Source: Mya arenaria
Lineage: Eukaryota; Mollusca; Bivalvia; Myida; Myidae
DNA: 64,000 nt
Reading direction: 5' to 3'
Assembly (NCBI RefSeq): GCF_026914265.1
Contig: NC_069129.1
Location: forward strand, 16,856,945-16,920,944
A model generated the notes under the pieces. The model ran no database searches, was not told where the DNA came from, and saw only the letters and a program-made list of their open reading frames with translations. Within the stretch, counting starts at the first letter, position 1. Each line of letters begins with the position of its first letter. Position numbers and translations under genes: made by a program. Below, in pieces: positions 50,101 through 60,940 of this stretch.

Positions 50101-53100
50101 TTAAAACTCCCAAAAGGCTATTCATCAGATTTGGTCCTTGAATAAGTACTGAGTTCAATGAAGCCCCTTGGTATTGTGCAGCTGAATCAAAAACTACTCG
50201 AATTTGGTCTTTTTTCTTAGCATTATACACGCCGAAAATGGGCAGGTACCAGCATTCTTCTTTAGGCTGTAACGGAGGAGCTGGCTCAGCATAGCTGTTT
50301 TCGAAAATCCCTGCCATGAACTCGAGGAAGTGTTTCTGCTTCTTTGGGTCTCTTTTCAATGATGCTTGTAAGGAATGCGTCCTCTTCAAAGCTTGGTTTC
50401 TGTTATTTGGAAGTCTTTGTCTCGGGTTACGGAATGGAAGAGGGGCTGACCAACCCTCTGGCAACTTCTTTAAGTCTTTTGTCATGATTTCGAGAAACTC
50501 CTCATCCTCGGCAGAAAGACCTAATCTGTCATCATCAGGGGTACGGGCAAAAATGTCATTCAGAATGTCTGAAGATTGATCTGTTAGACGGTCTTTAAGC
50601 AAGAGACTATTTTCACATGTAGGAAATATAGATGCTCTGTTTGGTTCACGAATGTAAGTCTTGTTTACACACACCATTTTCGGAACATGCACTTTCCCGA
50701 GGCACGTTTCACCGATGATGACCCAACCGAAACTGAGCTCTTGCGCGAATGGGCACCCATTTGGTCCAAGTCTCTGTTTAAGGATGTGATGCGCTTCTGC
50801 TAAATCTCTTCCAATGAGCATCAGAATAGGCGCTTGATCATCAAGTTCTGGGATTTCTTCGGCCAAATCTTCTAAATGCGGATAGGCTCTTGCTACCTCA
50901 GGTGTTGGTATTTCAGCTCGAATGTCGGGAATTTGAGTGCATTCTGTAAGTGGTGGAAGCTCAAACCACCTCGTTCCGTCTAGGTTTTCTACTATGAAGC
51001 CACTAGCTCTGCGACCACTTGTGTTAACAGTACCGGAACATGAAGTTAAGGAGTAAGCCATCTCTTCAAAGCTCCCTGGGAAAATGTCAAAGAATTCTGG
51101 TCTTACTAATGACCGGTTACTCTGGTCGTCTATTACAGCATACATCTTCTTTCTGTTCTCTTCACCATTTCTGTGTACATTCACGCAGACGATCTTCGCG
51201 CAAGAGCGCCCGCTTCTGTCTTGGCCGCAAACCTGAGCACATGCAGTGCGTATTTCCGTTGTTCTTTTAGGAGCTTTCTCCCCACCATGCATCTCTGTCT
51301 TTTCAGCATGGGTATTATCATGACCAGAAGCAATGTCAAAATGTAAGGCTGTTGCATGGGCACCTTTGCACCGATTACACTGCACCTTCTTCTTGCAGTC
51401 CCGCGCAAGATGAGAGCTCTCTAAACAGCACTTGAAACAAATATTCTTGTCGCGTATAAACTTTCTTCTAACCACAATTGGCTTTCCCTGAAATGTACGA
51501 CAAGAATTCAAGGTGTGACCTTCCACGTGGTGAAATGGGCATTGAATAGGGGTAGACTCTTGGGCTGCCGCTCCCTGCGATCTGTTTTCAGCTGTTGATG
51601 AATATACCTCTGTCTTATATGCAGCCATTTTGTTTCTTTGTTGCGGAGGGTTGACAGGTTTGGTGTAACTTTCGTACATGAATCCCGGATCATTTCGCAC
51701 TTTACTTATTTCACGTACATAGTTGACGAAGTATGAGAAGGGCGGAAAGGGAACATTTCGGTTCGCCTTGTACTTTGCTGCTCTGGAAGTCCATCTTTCC
51801 TGCAAATTATGTGGCAGTTTGTTCACTATCGGTATGACGCCGCGTGAAGTGTTCATATATGATAGCAAATCTGTGTATGTTGGATTTTTCATGTGATTCT
51901 GAATTTCGTCCAAAATATCCACAAGTTCGAAGAGCTTCTTAGAGTCTTTTACACCTAACCTCGGAAAGTTCTGTATCTTGTTTCTTAGTGAAGCTTCTAC
52001 GATTTCAGGTGCCCCATACCTTTCGTCAAGTCTGTCCCACAGTTTTATTACACCACTTTCGGGGCATGAAGAGCTAGATGCTCGAGCACTAACAGCATAT
52101 TTCACTGAATCGGTACCTAGCCATTTGACTAACAAATCTAGTTCTTCTCTCACACCAACACCAAGTTCTTCTATGACACTCTGAAATGTGGTCTTCCAGA
52201 CAGGGTAGTTTTCTGGTTTATCATCAAATTTGGTAAGTCGAGAGAAAAGCAAATCTTTCCGCAGAAGGAAACGCGAAAGTTCTGATGCGACATCTTTATT
52301 TGAAACTTGAGGCACAAACTCTTTGGCCTTTGCATTTAATTCATTTGTGACGGATTTCTCTGAATGTTGGGACACACTTTGATGTTCAGCAAGTGATTCA
52401 ACATATTGTCTTGTTATATCTTTCTTTGTACTTTTTGGAAGCTCATTAGGAATGTCTCGATGTGAGCTGAGCAATTCATCACAAATTGTTTCTTGTTCAT
52501 ATACTTCAAGTTCTGCTTCAGCGACTTTCACTATTTCATCCTCTTTTAACGCTTTAATTTCACCTTCAATGTCCACTCTTTTCTTGAGCAAGGCCGTTTC
52601 CTTTTCTATCATTGATTTTCTTGCTAAGGCTGCGCTCGCTTTAGCTTTCGCTTGAGTAGTTAGTGAAACGTTGGAACTTCTTGAAGAATTTGTTCTATGA
52701 CTTGACCCCGATTTTTCACTTCTTTTAGAATTGTTGCTTTTTACCGAGAATGAAGCCGTTTCATTGAAATGTTCAATCTGTCCATCTGTTTGCTTAAGAA
52801 CTGTGTTGACTTTATCGTCACGATGCCTGTCTGTCACAATCTGTGTTTCTAACAACATAATACTGTCAGGAGTATGGACACTATCTAAATAGTCACAATA
52901 GTGTCTTGTGGACACTCGATATTCACCGTATAGCATGCATAAATTTCTCTGATATTGTTTAAGTTCACTGAGTGAACGAGCGTTAACATACTCTTTAAGA
53001 GCCACATCTACACTGTCCCAAGTGGCTACAAGTCTATGTTCGTAATCATCGATTTTCTGATGGTATATATCAAGAGCCTTCTCAGTAAGTCTTCTAACTC

Positions 53101-53205
53101 TCCTCCCATCTATCTGTTCATATTCACCGTCACCATTCTCTGCTGGACCACCATTCTCTGCTGGACCGTTGTCTATATGCCTGCTCCCAGGGTCCGAAGC
53201 CATGA
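47200..53205 (-). pseudogene. BEL/Pao gag-pol region
   Basis: Fossil coding region. The upstream half is a long open stretch encoding an acidic and coiled gag, two CCHC-type knuckles, a protease region of the DUF1758 kind, and the Pao-type reverse transcriptase with a YVDD active site. RNase H (DSRVVLGYLNN-type) and the BEL/Pao integrase (HHCC zinc finger, DDE core, C-terminal beta domain) follow towards 47.2 kb. Family practice is one gag-pol polyprotein. Here the downstream half is interrupted at several points. No envelope gene is seen. Confidence 0.9.
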
Positions 53206-53227
53206 TACGAAGTGCCAAAATCTTTAC

Positions 53228-53793
53228 TGTAACCGGACGAGGAATGTGAAGGCAAGACTGTGGTTGGTCCGATGTTTATTGTCGTAAAGCTTAAAATAGA
53301 AAAAAGGGCGCATTTACTATAATGCCCTGATAACTTATTCAAGACACACAATCAGGGCGCAAAATCCCAAATGCCCGAAGCTTAATACAATCAGTAATAA
53401 TCCAATTTACATTAAATAGCCAAGTAACCCACTGTAATACACGTTTAACACAATAGTACGAAAGGCATCTAGGACGAATCGACAAAAAATGAATCCCGAA
53501 CGAAAAGCCGGGGATGCGAATATTACATTCTGTTACGAAACATACTAGGACGAATCTAATTTCAAGCAAGCAGCAAAAACACAACAAGGACTGCAAATTT
53601 CCGTGTCTACCCATAAAGAAACATATAAATTTACATCATATTCGTATATATTGGATTGCAAATCAAAGAAATGCTTACATTTATGGCCTTTTAAAGTATC
53701 GCAAAAGTTTGGCGTGGTTGAATAACTCTAAATTTTACCTTCACAAAGAAGAGAATTCAAACAAGATAAAACGTCCCATTCTGTTTCGCAACA
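53228..53793 (-). repeat. 5' LTR of the BEL/Pao element
   Basis: 566 bp, and the third LTR copy in the window. On the internal side, within about ten bases, a tggcacttcg-like stretch may be the primer-binding site. Outside it is the right CAGAC (53794-53798). Confidence 0.92.
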
Positions 53794-54008
53794 CAGACTG
53801 ACATGCAAAAAATGATAACTCAATATCCAGCATGTTAATTAAAATAGATCAATAGAATTTAACATATTATATTTTAATTTTAAGATTAGAAAATCTGGAA
53901 GCATGACATAAGACAGCTAAAACTATAGGGCATAGAAATTCATTAACCAAAGCACACTTTCAACTGTATTGTTTTATTGTTGTCTGTTTTTGGTTTAGCT
54001 AAGACTTT

Positions 54009-54399
54009 ATGTGGGCAAAACTCACGCCATACTCTGGTAAAAGTACTAAGACTAATACTTCTAGCACCATCTATTTCTTTCATATTCAACATGAACGTCT
54101 GCTCGTGACTTATCAGATGGCAACAACAACTCTACTATTGCGGTGGTTTGGAAGTCTTACAGGAAGGGGCGTTGCATTGTCAGATGCATAGCAGATGAGG
54201 AACTTTCTTATGTTTTCCCTTTCCTCAAATGTGATTGCATTATGAGGTGGTCTTTTGGTATTACCATGAGTCCTAGCAATCAATCCATCATTGTCAAGAG
54301 AGCGACCAATTCGTTTTAGTTTCTCCTTTCCGATGTTGTATGCGAAACAGAATATTTCACGGCAAACTTCAACCTTCTTAATATAAAACTTTTGACTGC
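54009..54399 (-). pseudogene. DUF7869-like gene, middle exon (right of LTR element)
   Basis: Minus-strand landmarks FYIKKVEVCREIF, then YNIGKEKLKRIGRSLDNDG, ARTHGNTKRPPHNAI, LPVRLPNHRNS, LLLPSDKSRADVH and STFTRVWREFCPH. They are the family's usual sequence in order, but the frame changes twice (after HRNSRV and after YERNR). The exon runs straight into the 2.6-kb inverted-ended element at its upstream side. The upstream exon piece resumes at 56973, so that element inserted inside this exon. Confidence 0.75.
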
Positions 54400-55776
54400 T
54401 CGTACGAAAATTCCAACTGTAATACAGCTGTAAAAGACCCGTAAATGAGGAGTAAAGTCACATTTACAGGTGTAAACCGCCTGGAAAATGAATTTGAGCA
54501 GGAAAAGCATTTATATTTACAGGCGTAATCTCATTGCGCAGGCGGGATTTCTTATTTTACAGGTGTAAAAAAAATCTGACTGTAAATTTCAACTTTGAAT
54601 GCTTTCATGACTTAATTTACATCAGAGTGGTGCTATTTGGACCTGTAAAACAAATTACAGCTGTAAAATTGAACATAGAATTTTTCTGAGCCTTATTGTG
54701 TAGAAAAAAAGTTAACTTATTTCATACACTGCTGTTAATTTAAACTTAGGTGTTTTTGTCTAGAATAAAAGATGAAAGTGGAAAATGAGTTTAAAAATAC
54801 TTTTATCTTTATAGTAGCAGTGCATAAGAATATCTTTTAAAAACTAATTATTTCATTGTAAAGTTAACATTTAAATTTAAAATATTCTGCAATTCAAACT
54901 CTTTCTAATATGACTTAAATTGAGAAAAAAAATATGTTTAATTTCAGAATTAATTTTTGTAATTACACTGTTGGTGCTTGAATAAATGATTGCATACAAC
55001 AAACCAATTTTGTTATATTTCTACTAAATGTAATTTCTTGGTAATATTTCTAAATATAATCATGATTTAATTTATATCAATTGTAGAAAATCCTAATTTT
55101 ATAGCAATGCACATCTATATCTTAATGAACAATAGGTAAAGTGCTGAAAAGTTTACCATTGCTACATGTTAAGCAAAATTTTCTCTCCATGAGTCCAGGT
55201 ATATCACACCCTGGGCTTATCAGTTCATTCAAGGATCAGGCAATATACATGTAGCTTCCTGGAGAGTCTAAGCCAATCAGCGTCAGGTTAACATTCATCT
55301 GTGTAGGAAATTCAAATGTAGAAGAAATGGAGAAGATTCATGTAAACATGGTGGTTTCTTAAGCTTTCATATTTTGGATGGATAAACCTTTTTCCTAAGG
55401 TAAGAATTAACAGTTTCAACATGTATCTTTAATAATATGACACAGTAAAAAGAACATAAATACAATATGGTTGTGATTAAGTATACTGTTTCTGCAATTC
55501 TGGCAGCATTTAACTAATGTCTGTGTTATGCTGACACTGAACCTCCATTAACACAATGTCTCACTGGGATGCTTTGAAGCCTCGTGATTGTAATACAGGT
55601 GTGTATAATTATATAAATACCTGCACCAGTTCTATAACTTATCAGTAAAAGTTGCATTTAACTTTAATGTACTCTTATCGATATAATTTTCCAACTAAGC
55701 CGTCTTTATTTATCATTGGTGATCATGTCGGTGTGTATGTATATATGCCTTATGATTTGATTTTATTACTATATAG

Positions 55777-56192
55777 ATGACCAATGTTGTACCCAAGGTG
55801 ACAAAGATTAGGATCCCGTGTGACCAGACAAGATATGATGGGAAAATTGGAAAGCTTAAGAACATGAAAGGCAGTCCCTGCTACATGGTGGGTTGCTTAA
55901 TCATCTGTTATTTCATTGAGTTTCAACTGTGAACTTTTATATTTTTATAAACCCATGTAGGCATGAAGTAGAAATATAAATGTTTTTATAACAGTAACAT
56001 GTTTAAAACTTAGCTATAGATCATGGCAGTAAATGAGTAGTGATGAGAAATTATAGCAGTTGCAGTTGTTTGTGATTGCAGGTCAAACTCCTGGAACACG
56101 GTCATATTCTGATGGACAGAGATCTTAAAGAAAGGCGTGCTCTGCAGCAAGGACAGTGCATTCAACTGAAAAGTGGACCAACATTTTTTTAA
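55777..56192 (+). CDS. Predicted small two-exon gene, 73 aa, inside the 2.6-kb element
   Basis: Exon 55777-55887 starts with ATG directly after a tttattactatatag acceptor and encodes MTNVVPKVTKIRIPCDQTR onward. The donor is ATG-GTGGGT. Exon 56082-56192 follows a tgattgcag acceptor in the same phase and ends at TAA after GPTFF. Both exons are 111 bp. An upstream non-coding exon is suggested by ctaag-gtaagaa at 55398, and AATAAA lies at 56427-56432. The protein is basic, with three Cys residues and an amphipathic DRDLKERRALQQ helix. I recognise no family. The chain of acceptor, donor, acceptor, stop and poly-A signal in one orientation is what supports it. The very short length keeps confidence low to moderate. 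Confidence 0.4.
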
Positions 56193-56426
56193 CATTTATG
56201 CATTCTGTTTGATAATGATCTCGTCTGGCATTTTCATTATCCAATGAGTTATGCCTTTATCCGCTGTGCTAGGGGAACAAATAGATTTCAGAAAAATGTT
56301 TAAACGTGTAGTGCCAATTATAAAAAGTGACTATAAGAAATGCCATTGATTTTGTTTTCTTATACACATTTAGGATGTTTAATTTCATTGTGTGAGCTCC
56401 TTTACCTTTTTTTAGTTTTGTAATTC

Positions 56427-56432
56427 AATAAA
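56427..56432 (+). terminator. Candidate poly-A signal AATAAA
   Basis: Canonical hexamer 235 bp after the stop of the 73-residue ORF, followed by a T-rich stretch. Confidence 0.4.
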
Positions 56433-56972
56433 GATTAATGCTCTTGTTAAATGCATGCAAAAAATTATGACTGTAATGGGTTTTTTTTATTTGTTGTTTT
56501 TTAAATTATAGACAAGAATAAATGTTTTAACTGCATTATTGTAGCCCAGAGCCCTGTAAATTCTACACCTGTAAATTTGAAATTACGCCTGTAAATTCTT
56601 CACCTGTAAATCTGAAATTACGCCTGTAAATCTGAAATTATAACGCCTGTAAATTCTACACCTGCAAATCTGAAATTACGCCTGTAAATTCTACACCTGT
56701 AAATCTAAAATTACGCCTGTAAATTCTAGACCTGTAAATTGGAAATTACACCTGTAAAATATTGCTGAGAATTACGCCTAATTTAAATATTTCGCGCAAT
56801 TTTACAGGTCGTTTACACCTGTATTACAGGTCTTTTACACCTGTAAATGAACTTTGATTAAAGTGAATTCCAGCTGTAATTCTTAGAATTACAGTTGTAA
56901 AATCATGAAAAAACACAGGTCCTTTACAGGTCTTTTACTGGTCTTTTACAGTTGGAAATTTTGTACAGGGGC

Positions 56973-57475
56973 CTAACCCTCGCCTGCCATTTATGTTTAC
57001 TACTGTCAGTTTGTTGGCCATTTTTTCTTTGGCACAACATGGCTGATTTAATAACAAGATCAAGTTCATCTGTCTGCAAACCAGCTGAATACATACGTTT
57101 GAGTCAGTAATATCATACTATCAACAACTTGACTGCATGGTTTGCCATAAAGATTTTTACACTTGCAGGTCTGAGCAAAGAAATCATCAGTTTTCTTTCT
57201 CTGTCTTATTTAATAAATCCTCTGCAGAAGGTATTACATATATCATCATCTGATTCATCATTGACAGAATTACTTTCATGGCTAGAATCATTTTCTGAAT
57301 CAGACTGACTATATTCTATCTCACTTGCACCAGAACCCTCTGGACACAAAACTTCATGAAAATAAAGTCTATCAACTTCTAATAACTCTTCGTGAAATAA
57401 ATGGTCTTGGCTTAATTCGTAGGGGATGGTGCTTGCTTGACTCAACTGGGACATTTTCATAAGCTTCCTAGTCAA
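56973..57475 (-). pseudogene. DUF7869-like gene, first exons
   Basis: The first exon piece (57206-57475) encodes an acidic, Ser-rich N-terminus with a run of Asp and Glu (NDESDDDI). The next, after an acceptor ttctttgctcag near 57172, begins TCKCKNLYGKPCSQ, the family's Cys-rich N-terminal motif, and continues with ELDLVIKSAMLCQRKN after a frame change. It ends in ARVR at the border of the 2.6-kb element. The other half of the same exon lies at 54009-54399. Confidence 0.65.
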
Positions 57476-58390
57476 ATAGCCTCCAAGTCAAATAGCCTCC
57501 AAGCAAATAGCCCCCATTTTTGTCAAAAAGCCCCCACTCACATTTTAAAGTTGGTCAAATAGCCCCCCAAAAACGCCCCCACTTTTTTTTATATGTTTAT
57601 ATGCATACTTATGTTATCCCAAAACATTTTTAAACCTTTAATTTGATAAAATTAAGTGCAAATAACATTATAAATCTGTTTTTAAATATATAATATGAAT
57701 AATATATTGTTACTTAAAATCTACATTTTAAATGTTTCTAAGTCATAAGTTATTTTTTTGTGTTTTTCTTTATTTTTTACGCAGCAAAATTGAATAACAA
57801 CAAGAATATATATAATATAACCTTTTTTTAATTTTGAAATAATTTACATATTAATTATTCACATCACATTTACAATGTATGGTGAATACATAATAATAAA
57901 GTTCTTATTCAGATGTCACTGATTTTCAGTATCATTTGTGTGCACATATATTGATGCAATCTTTTTTAGTAGGCAGGTGTCGGTCAGATCGCCAGATCGG
58001 TACAGGTCCCATGCAGCAACTCAACATTTAAAACATATAGCCTTCAAATAATAATAATAATAATGATAATGCATAACAAATACACCAAAAGGGCAAAAAC
58101 TAACCTGTATTGCACGTGCGGTGCTGCCATCTCCCGCACTGCTCGCATTCCACTCCATGCTGCTAAGGCCACACCTCCTTCTCACAATCTACACAAGGAT
58201 AGTCCATTTTGCAACCAAACACTCACAATTAATAAATATGATTTAATAAAAATGAAAAAATCCAATATACACTAAAAAATTGTCAATACAACTTAACAAA
58301 AATGAATAATCCAATATACTGGCTTAGGTCACAAATTCGAACACTTTTTGAGGTTTTTCACAATCATCTTGGATAGTTTTTGTTGTAATA
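57476..58390. other. No gene seen; short repeats of caaatagcccccc type
   Basis: At 57473-57590 the word gtcaaatagcctcc or its C-rich variant recurs five or six times. The rest is AT-rich. A 70-residue plus-strand frame (58063-58275) has CTCGAAISRTARIP but no recognisable family, and I do not call it. Confidence 0.5.
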
Positions 58391-58738
58391 AGATAAAATT
58401 GCGTATAAAACATCTTTGGTTAAAAGATAAAATTGCGTATAAAACATCTTTGGTTAATGTGACAACATCTGCCAAACTACAGGGTCACGACCTCATAAAT
58501 TTTATGTCGAAAATCCTTCATTATATGGGCAGTAAATCATCCTTAAATTTATGCTATGGAGGGCACAAATACTGACCACTTGCAAAGCGAAAATACATGG
58601 TCATAGAATTATAATTAATAAGTATGCTATATTAAATTAATAAGTATGCTATATTAAATAGCACTTAGCTGTCAAGTCTGATGTTTTATACGCAATTTTA
58701 TCTTTTAACCAAAGATGTTTCATACGCAATTTTATCTT
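58391..58738. repeat. Inverted repeat of a duplicated 34-bp unit
   Basis: The word agataaaattgcgtataaaa occurs twice in tandem at 58391-58456 (period 34) and twice in inverse at 58680-58738, with a 220-bp spacer. The transcript could fold into a stem of about 60 bp. Confidence 0.9.
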
Positions 58739-59018
58739 ATGACCCTCAAACTTGACATTTAGATTTTATTGTTTCCGATGTTTTTCAAAACATGCAGTTC
58801 AAATGTAAAGCGTGAATTCTATTTATAACAAGAGATGTTTTAAGATTATGACCATTCAAAGTGTGAGGATAGAGTTTGTTATGACCATGACCGTTGACTC
58901 TATGACCTCAAAATCCATAGGAGTCATCAGCTGGTCACCAAAATTCTAAATGTCAAGTTTGAGGGTCATGGGTGCAGGCATTGACAAGTTATCACACAGA
59001 CAGGCTTTTTTCATTCAA

Positions 59019-59031
59019 GGTCACTGTGACC
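59019..59031. promoter_or_regulatory. Consensus-like nuclear receptor palindrome (one of several)
   Basis: GGTCACTGTGACC fits the estrogen-receptor-type palindrome GGTCAnnnTGACC. It is followed by TGACCTTTGACC, a direct repeat of the half-site with 1-bp spacing. The overlap TGACCTTGA fits the extended monomer site TCAAGGTCA. Similar sites recur in most units to 60670. Binding is inferred from the motif only. Confidence 0.4.
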
Positions 59032-60574
59032 TTGACCTTTGACCCAATGACCCCTTAAATCATAAGGGGTCATCTACAGGTCAGACACAACTCCAAGTCA
59101 GGTTTGAGGGCCATGGGTGCAGGCATTGACAAGTTATCACACAGACAGGCTTTTTTCATTCAAGGTCACTGTGAACTTGACCTTTGACCCAATGACTCCT
59201 AAAATCAATAAGGGTCATTTCCTGGTCAGGCCCAACTTCCATGTCAAGTCTGATGATCATAGATTCAGTCGTTGTTGAGATATCACTGGGAGAAGATTTG
59301 TTTACTTTTTTGTGTTAAAGGTTACTGTGACCTTGACCTTGGCCAGATGAACCCCAATGTCAATAGGGGTCATCTACTGGTCAGGCCTAACCTTCATGTC
59401 AAGTTTGATGACCATAGGTCCAGAAATTGTCGAGTTTGCTTTCAAGATCACTGTGACCTTGACCTTTGACCCCTTAAATCAATAGGGGTCATCTACTGGT
59501 CAGGCCCAACCTCCAAGTCAAGTTTAATGGCCATGGGCGCAGGCATTGTTGAGTTGTCACACGGACAACCTTTTACTATTCAAGGGCACTTCTACCTTGA
59601 CCTTTGGCCTGATGACCCGAAAAATTAATAGAGGCAATCTACTGGTCAGGCCCAATATCCAAGTCAGGTTTGAGAGCCATTGGTGCAGGCATTGTCAAGT
59701 TGTCACTCACACAATCTTTAACCAGTCAAGGTCACTGCGACCTTGACCTTTGGTCCGATGAACCCCAAAAACAATAGGGGTCATCTACTGGTCATGCCCA
59801 ACCTCCAAGTCAAGTTTGAGGGCCATGGGTAAAGGCTTGGCCAAGTTATCACTCAACAACCTTTTACCACTCAAGGTCACTGTGGCCTTGACATTTGGCC
59901 CAATTACCCCTAAAAACAATAGGGGTCATCTACTGGTCAAGCCCAACCTCCAAGTCAAGTTTGAGGGCCATGGGTGCAGGCATTGTCAAGTTATCATTCA
60001 GACAACTTTTTACCATTCAAAGTCACTGTGACCTTGACCTTTGGCCAGATGACCCCCAAAAACAATAGGGGTCATCTACTGGTCAGGCCAAACCTCCAAG
60101 TCAATTTTGAGGGCCATGGATGCAGGCATTGTTGAGTTATCACACACACAACCTTTTACCATTCAAGGTCACTGTGACCTTGACCTTTGGCCCGACGACC
60201 CTCAAAAACAAAAGGTGTCATCCACTGGCCAGGCCCATCCTCCAAGTCAAGTTTGAAGGCCATGGGTGCAGGCATTGTCAAGTTATCTCTCAGACAACCT
60301 TTTTACCATTTAAGGTCACTGTGACCTTGACCTTTGGCCCGATGACCCCCTAAAATTATAGGGGTCATCTACTGGTCAGGCCCAACCTCCAAGTCAAGTA
60401 TGAGGGCCATGGGTGCAGACATTGTTGAGTTATCGCTCGGACAACCTTTTACCATACAAGGTCACTGTGACCTTGACCTTTGGCCCGATGATCCCCCAAA
60501 ACAATAGGGGTCATCTACTGGTTGGGCCCAACTTTCATATCAAGTTTTATGACCATAGGGATAGGCATTGCTGA

Positions 60575-60711
60575 GTTATCACTCGGACAAGCTTTAAAAT
60601 AATTTCACCATTAAATGTCACCCTATTGATTTTAGGGCTCATCTGGTCAAAGGTCAAGGTCACAGTGACCTTTAATGGTAAAATTATTTTAAAGCTTGTC
60701 CGAGTGATAAC
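60575..60711. repeat. Hairpin at an inversion inside the array
   Basis: Arms 60575-60621 and 60664-60711 are inverse copies (gttatcactcggacaagctt ... inverse), with a 42-bp loop. It marks the place where a piece of the array is inverted. Confidence 0.88.
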
Positions 60712-60940
60712 AAGTCAAGTCAAGTTTAATGGCCATGGGCGCAGGCATTTTTGAGTTATCACACGGACAACCTTTTACTATTCAAGGGCACTTTGACCTT
60801 GACCTTTGGCCTGATGACCCCTAAAATTAATAGAGGCAATCTACTGGTCAGGCCCAATCTCCAAGTCAAGTTTGAGGGCCATTGGTGCATGAATTGTTGA
60901 GTTATCAATCAGACAAGCTTTTGTCTACCGACAGACCGAC

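Larger units (their letters stand above)
45707..53793 (-). mobile_element. Full-length BEL/Pao LTR retrotransposon
   Basis: Fossil, 8,087 bp, minus strand. LTRs at both ends (565 and 566 bp) begin TGT and end ACA, and the 5-bp target duplication CAGAC lies at 45702-45706 and 53794-53798. Parts in order: 5' LTR, primer-site region, gag, protease, reverse transcriptase, RNase H, integrase, about 0.95 kb non-coding, polypurine tract, 3' LTR. The two LTRs differ at about four positions (under 1 percent), so insertion is recent. All parts are present, but the pol half is broken at about four points. It lies in an intron-like interval of the DUF7869-like gene. Confidence 0.93.
54400..56972. mobile_element. 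2.6-kb DNA element with TTACAG-type subterminal repeats
   Basis: Left end GTACGAAAATTCCAACTGTAA (from 54400) is mirrored at the right (inverse GTACAAAATTTCCAACTGTAA, ending near 56970). Both subterminal zones are packed with acctgtaa / ttacaggt words, about 300 bp on the left and 420 bp on the right. The right zone has about six tandem 21-bp-like units (cgcctgtaaattctacacctg) at 56549-56760. It interrupts an exon of the DUF7869-like gene. No transposase is seen. It holds a small spliced ORF (55777-56192). Any target duplication would be very short. Confidence 0.78.
58980..60940 (+). repeat. About 13-unit, 145-bp tandem array with AGGTCA half-sites
   Basis: Each unit has aaggtcactgtgaccttgac, a tttggcccgatgacccc-like segment, ataggggtcatctactgg, aacctccaagtcaagttt and gggccatgggtgcagg. 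Units begin near 59018, 59160, 59318, 59446, 59583, 59731, 59874, 60018, 60162, 60312, 60460 and 60785, with one inverted stretch near 60650. Units diverge by 10-20 percent, so the array is not newly made. Open frames within it follow the repeat and are not genes. Confidence 0.92.

Noticed and set aside
53130-53351. Minus-strand 73-codon frame across the LTR border
   Set aside because: It spans LTR and leader sequence in a frame different from gag and resembles nothing.
55555-55603. Possible first coding exon (ATG, MSHWDALKPRDCNT) joined to 55777
   Set aside because: Joining at its GT donor gives an in-frame TAG ten codons after the junction, so I kept ATG at 55777 as the start.
59272-60353. 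Several 65-77-codon frames with a shared NRGHLLVRPNLQVKFEGHG-like theme
   Set aside because: The theme is the translation of the 145-bp tandem unit, and frames break at unit borders.
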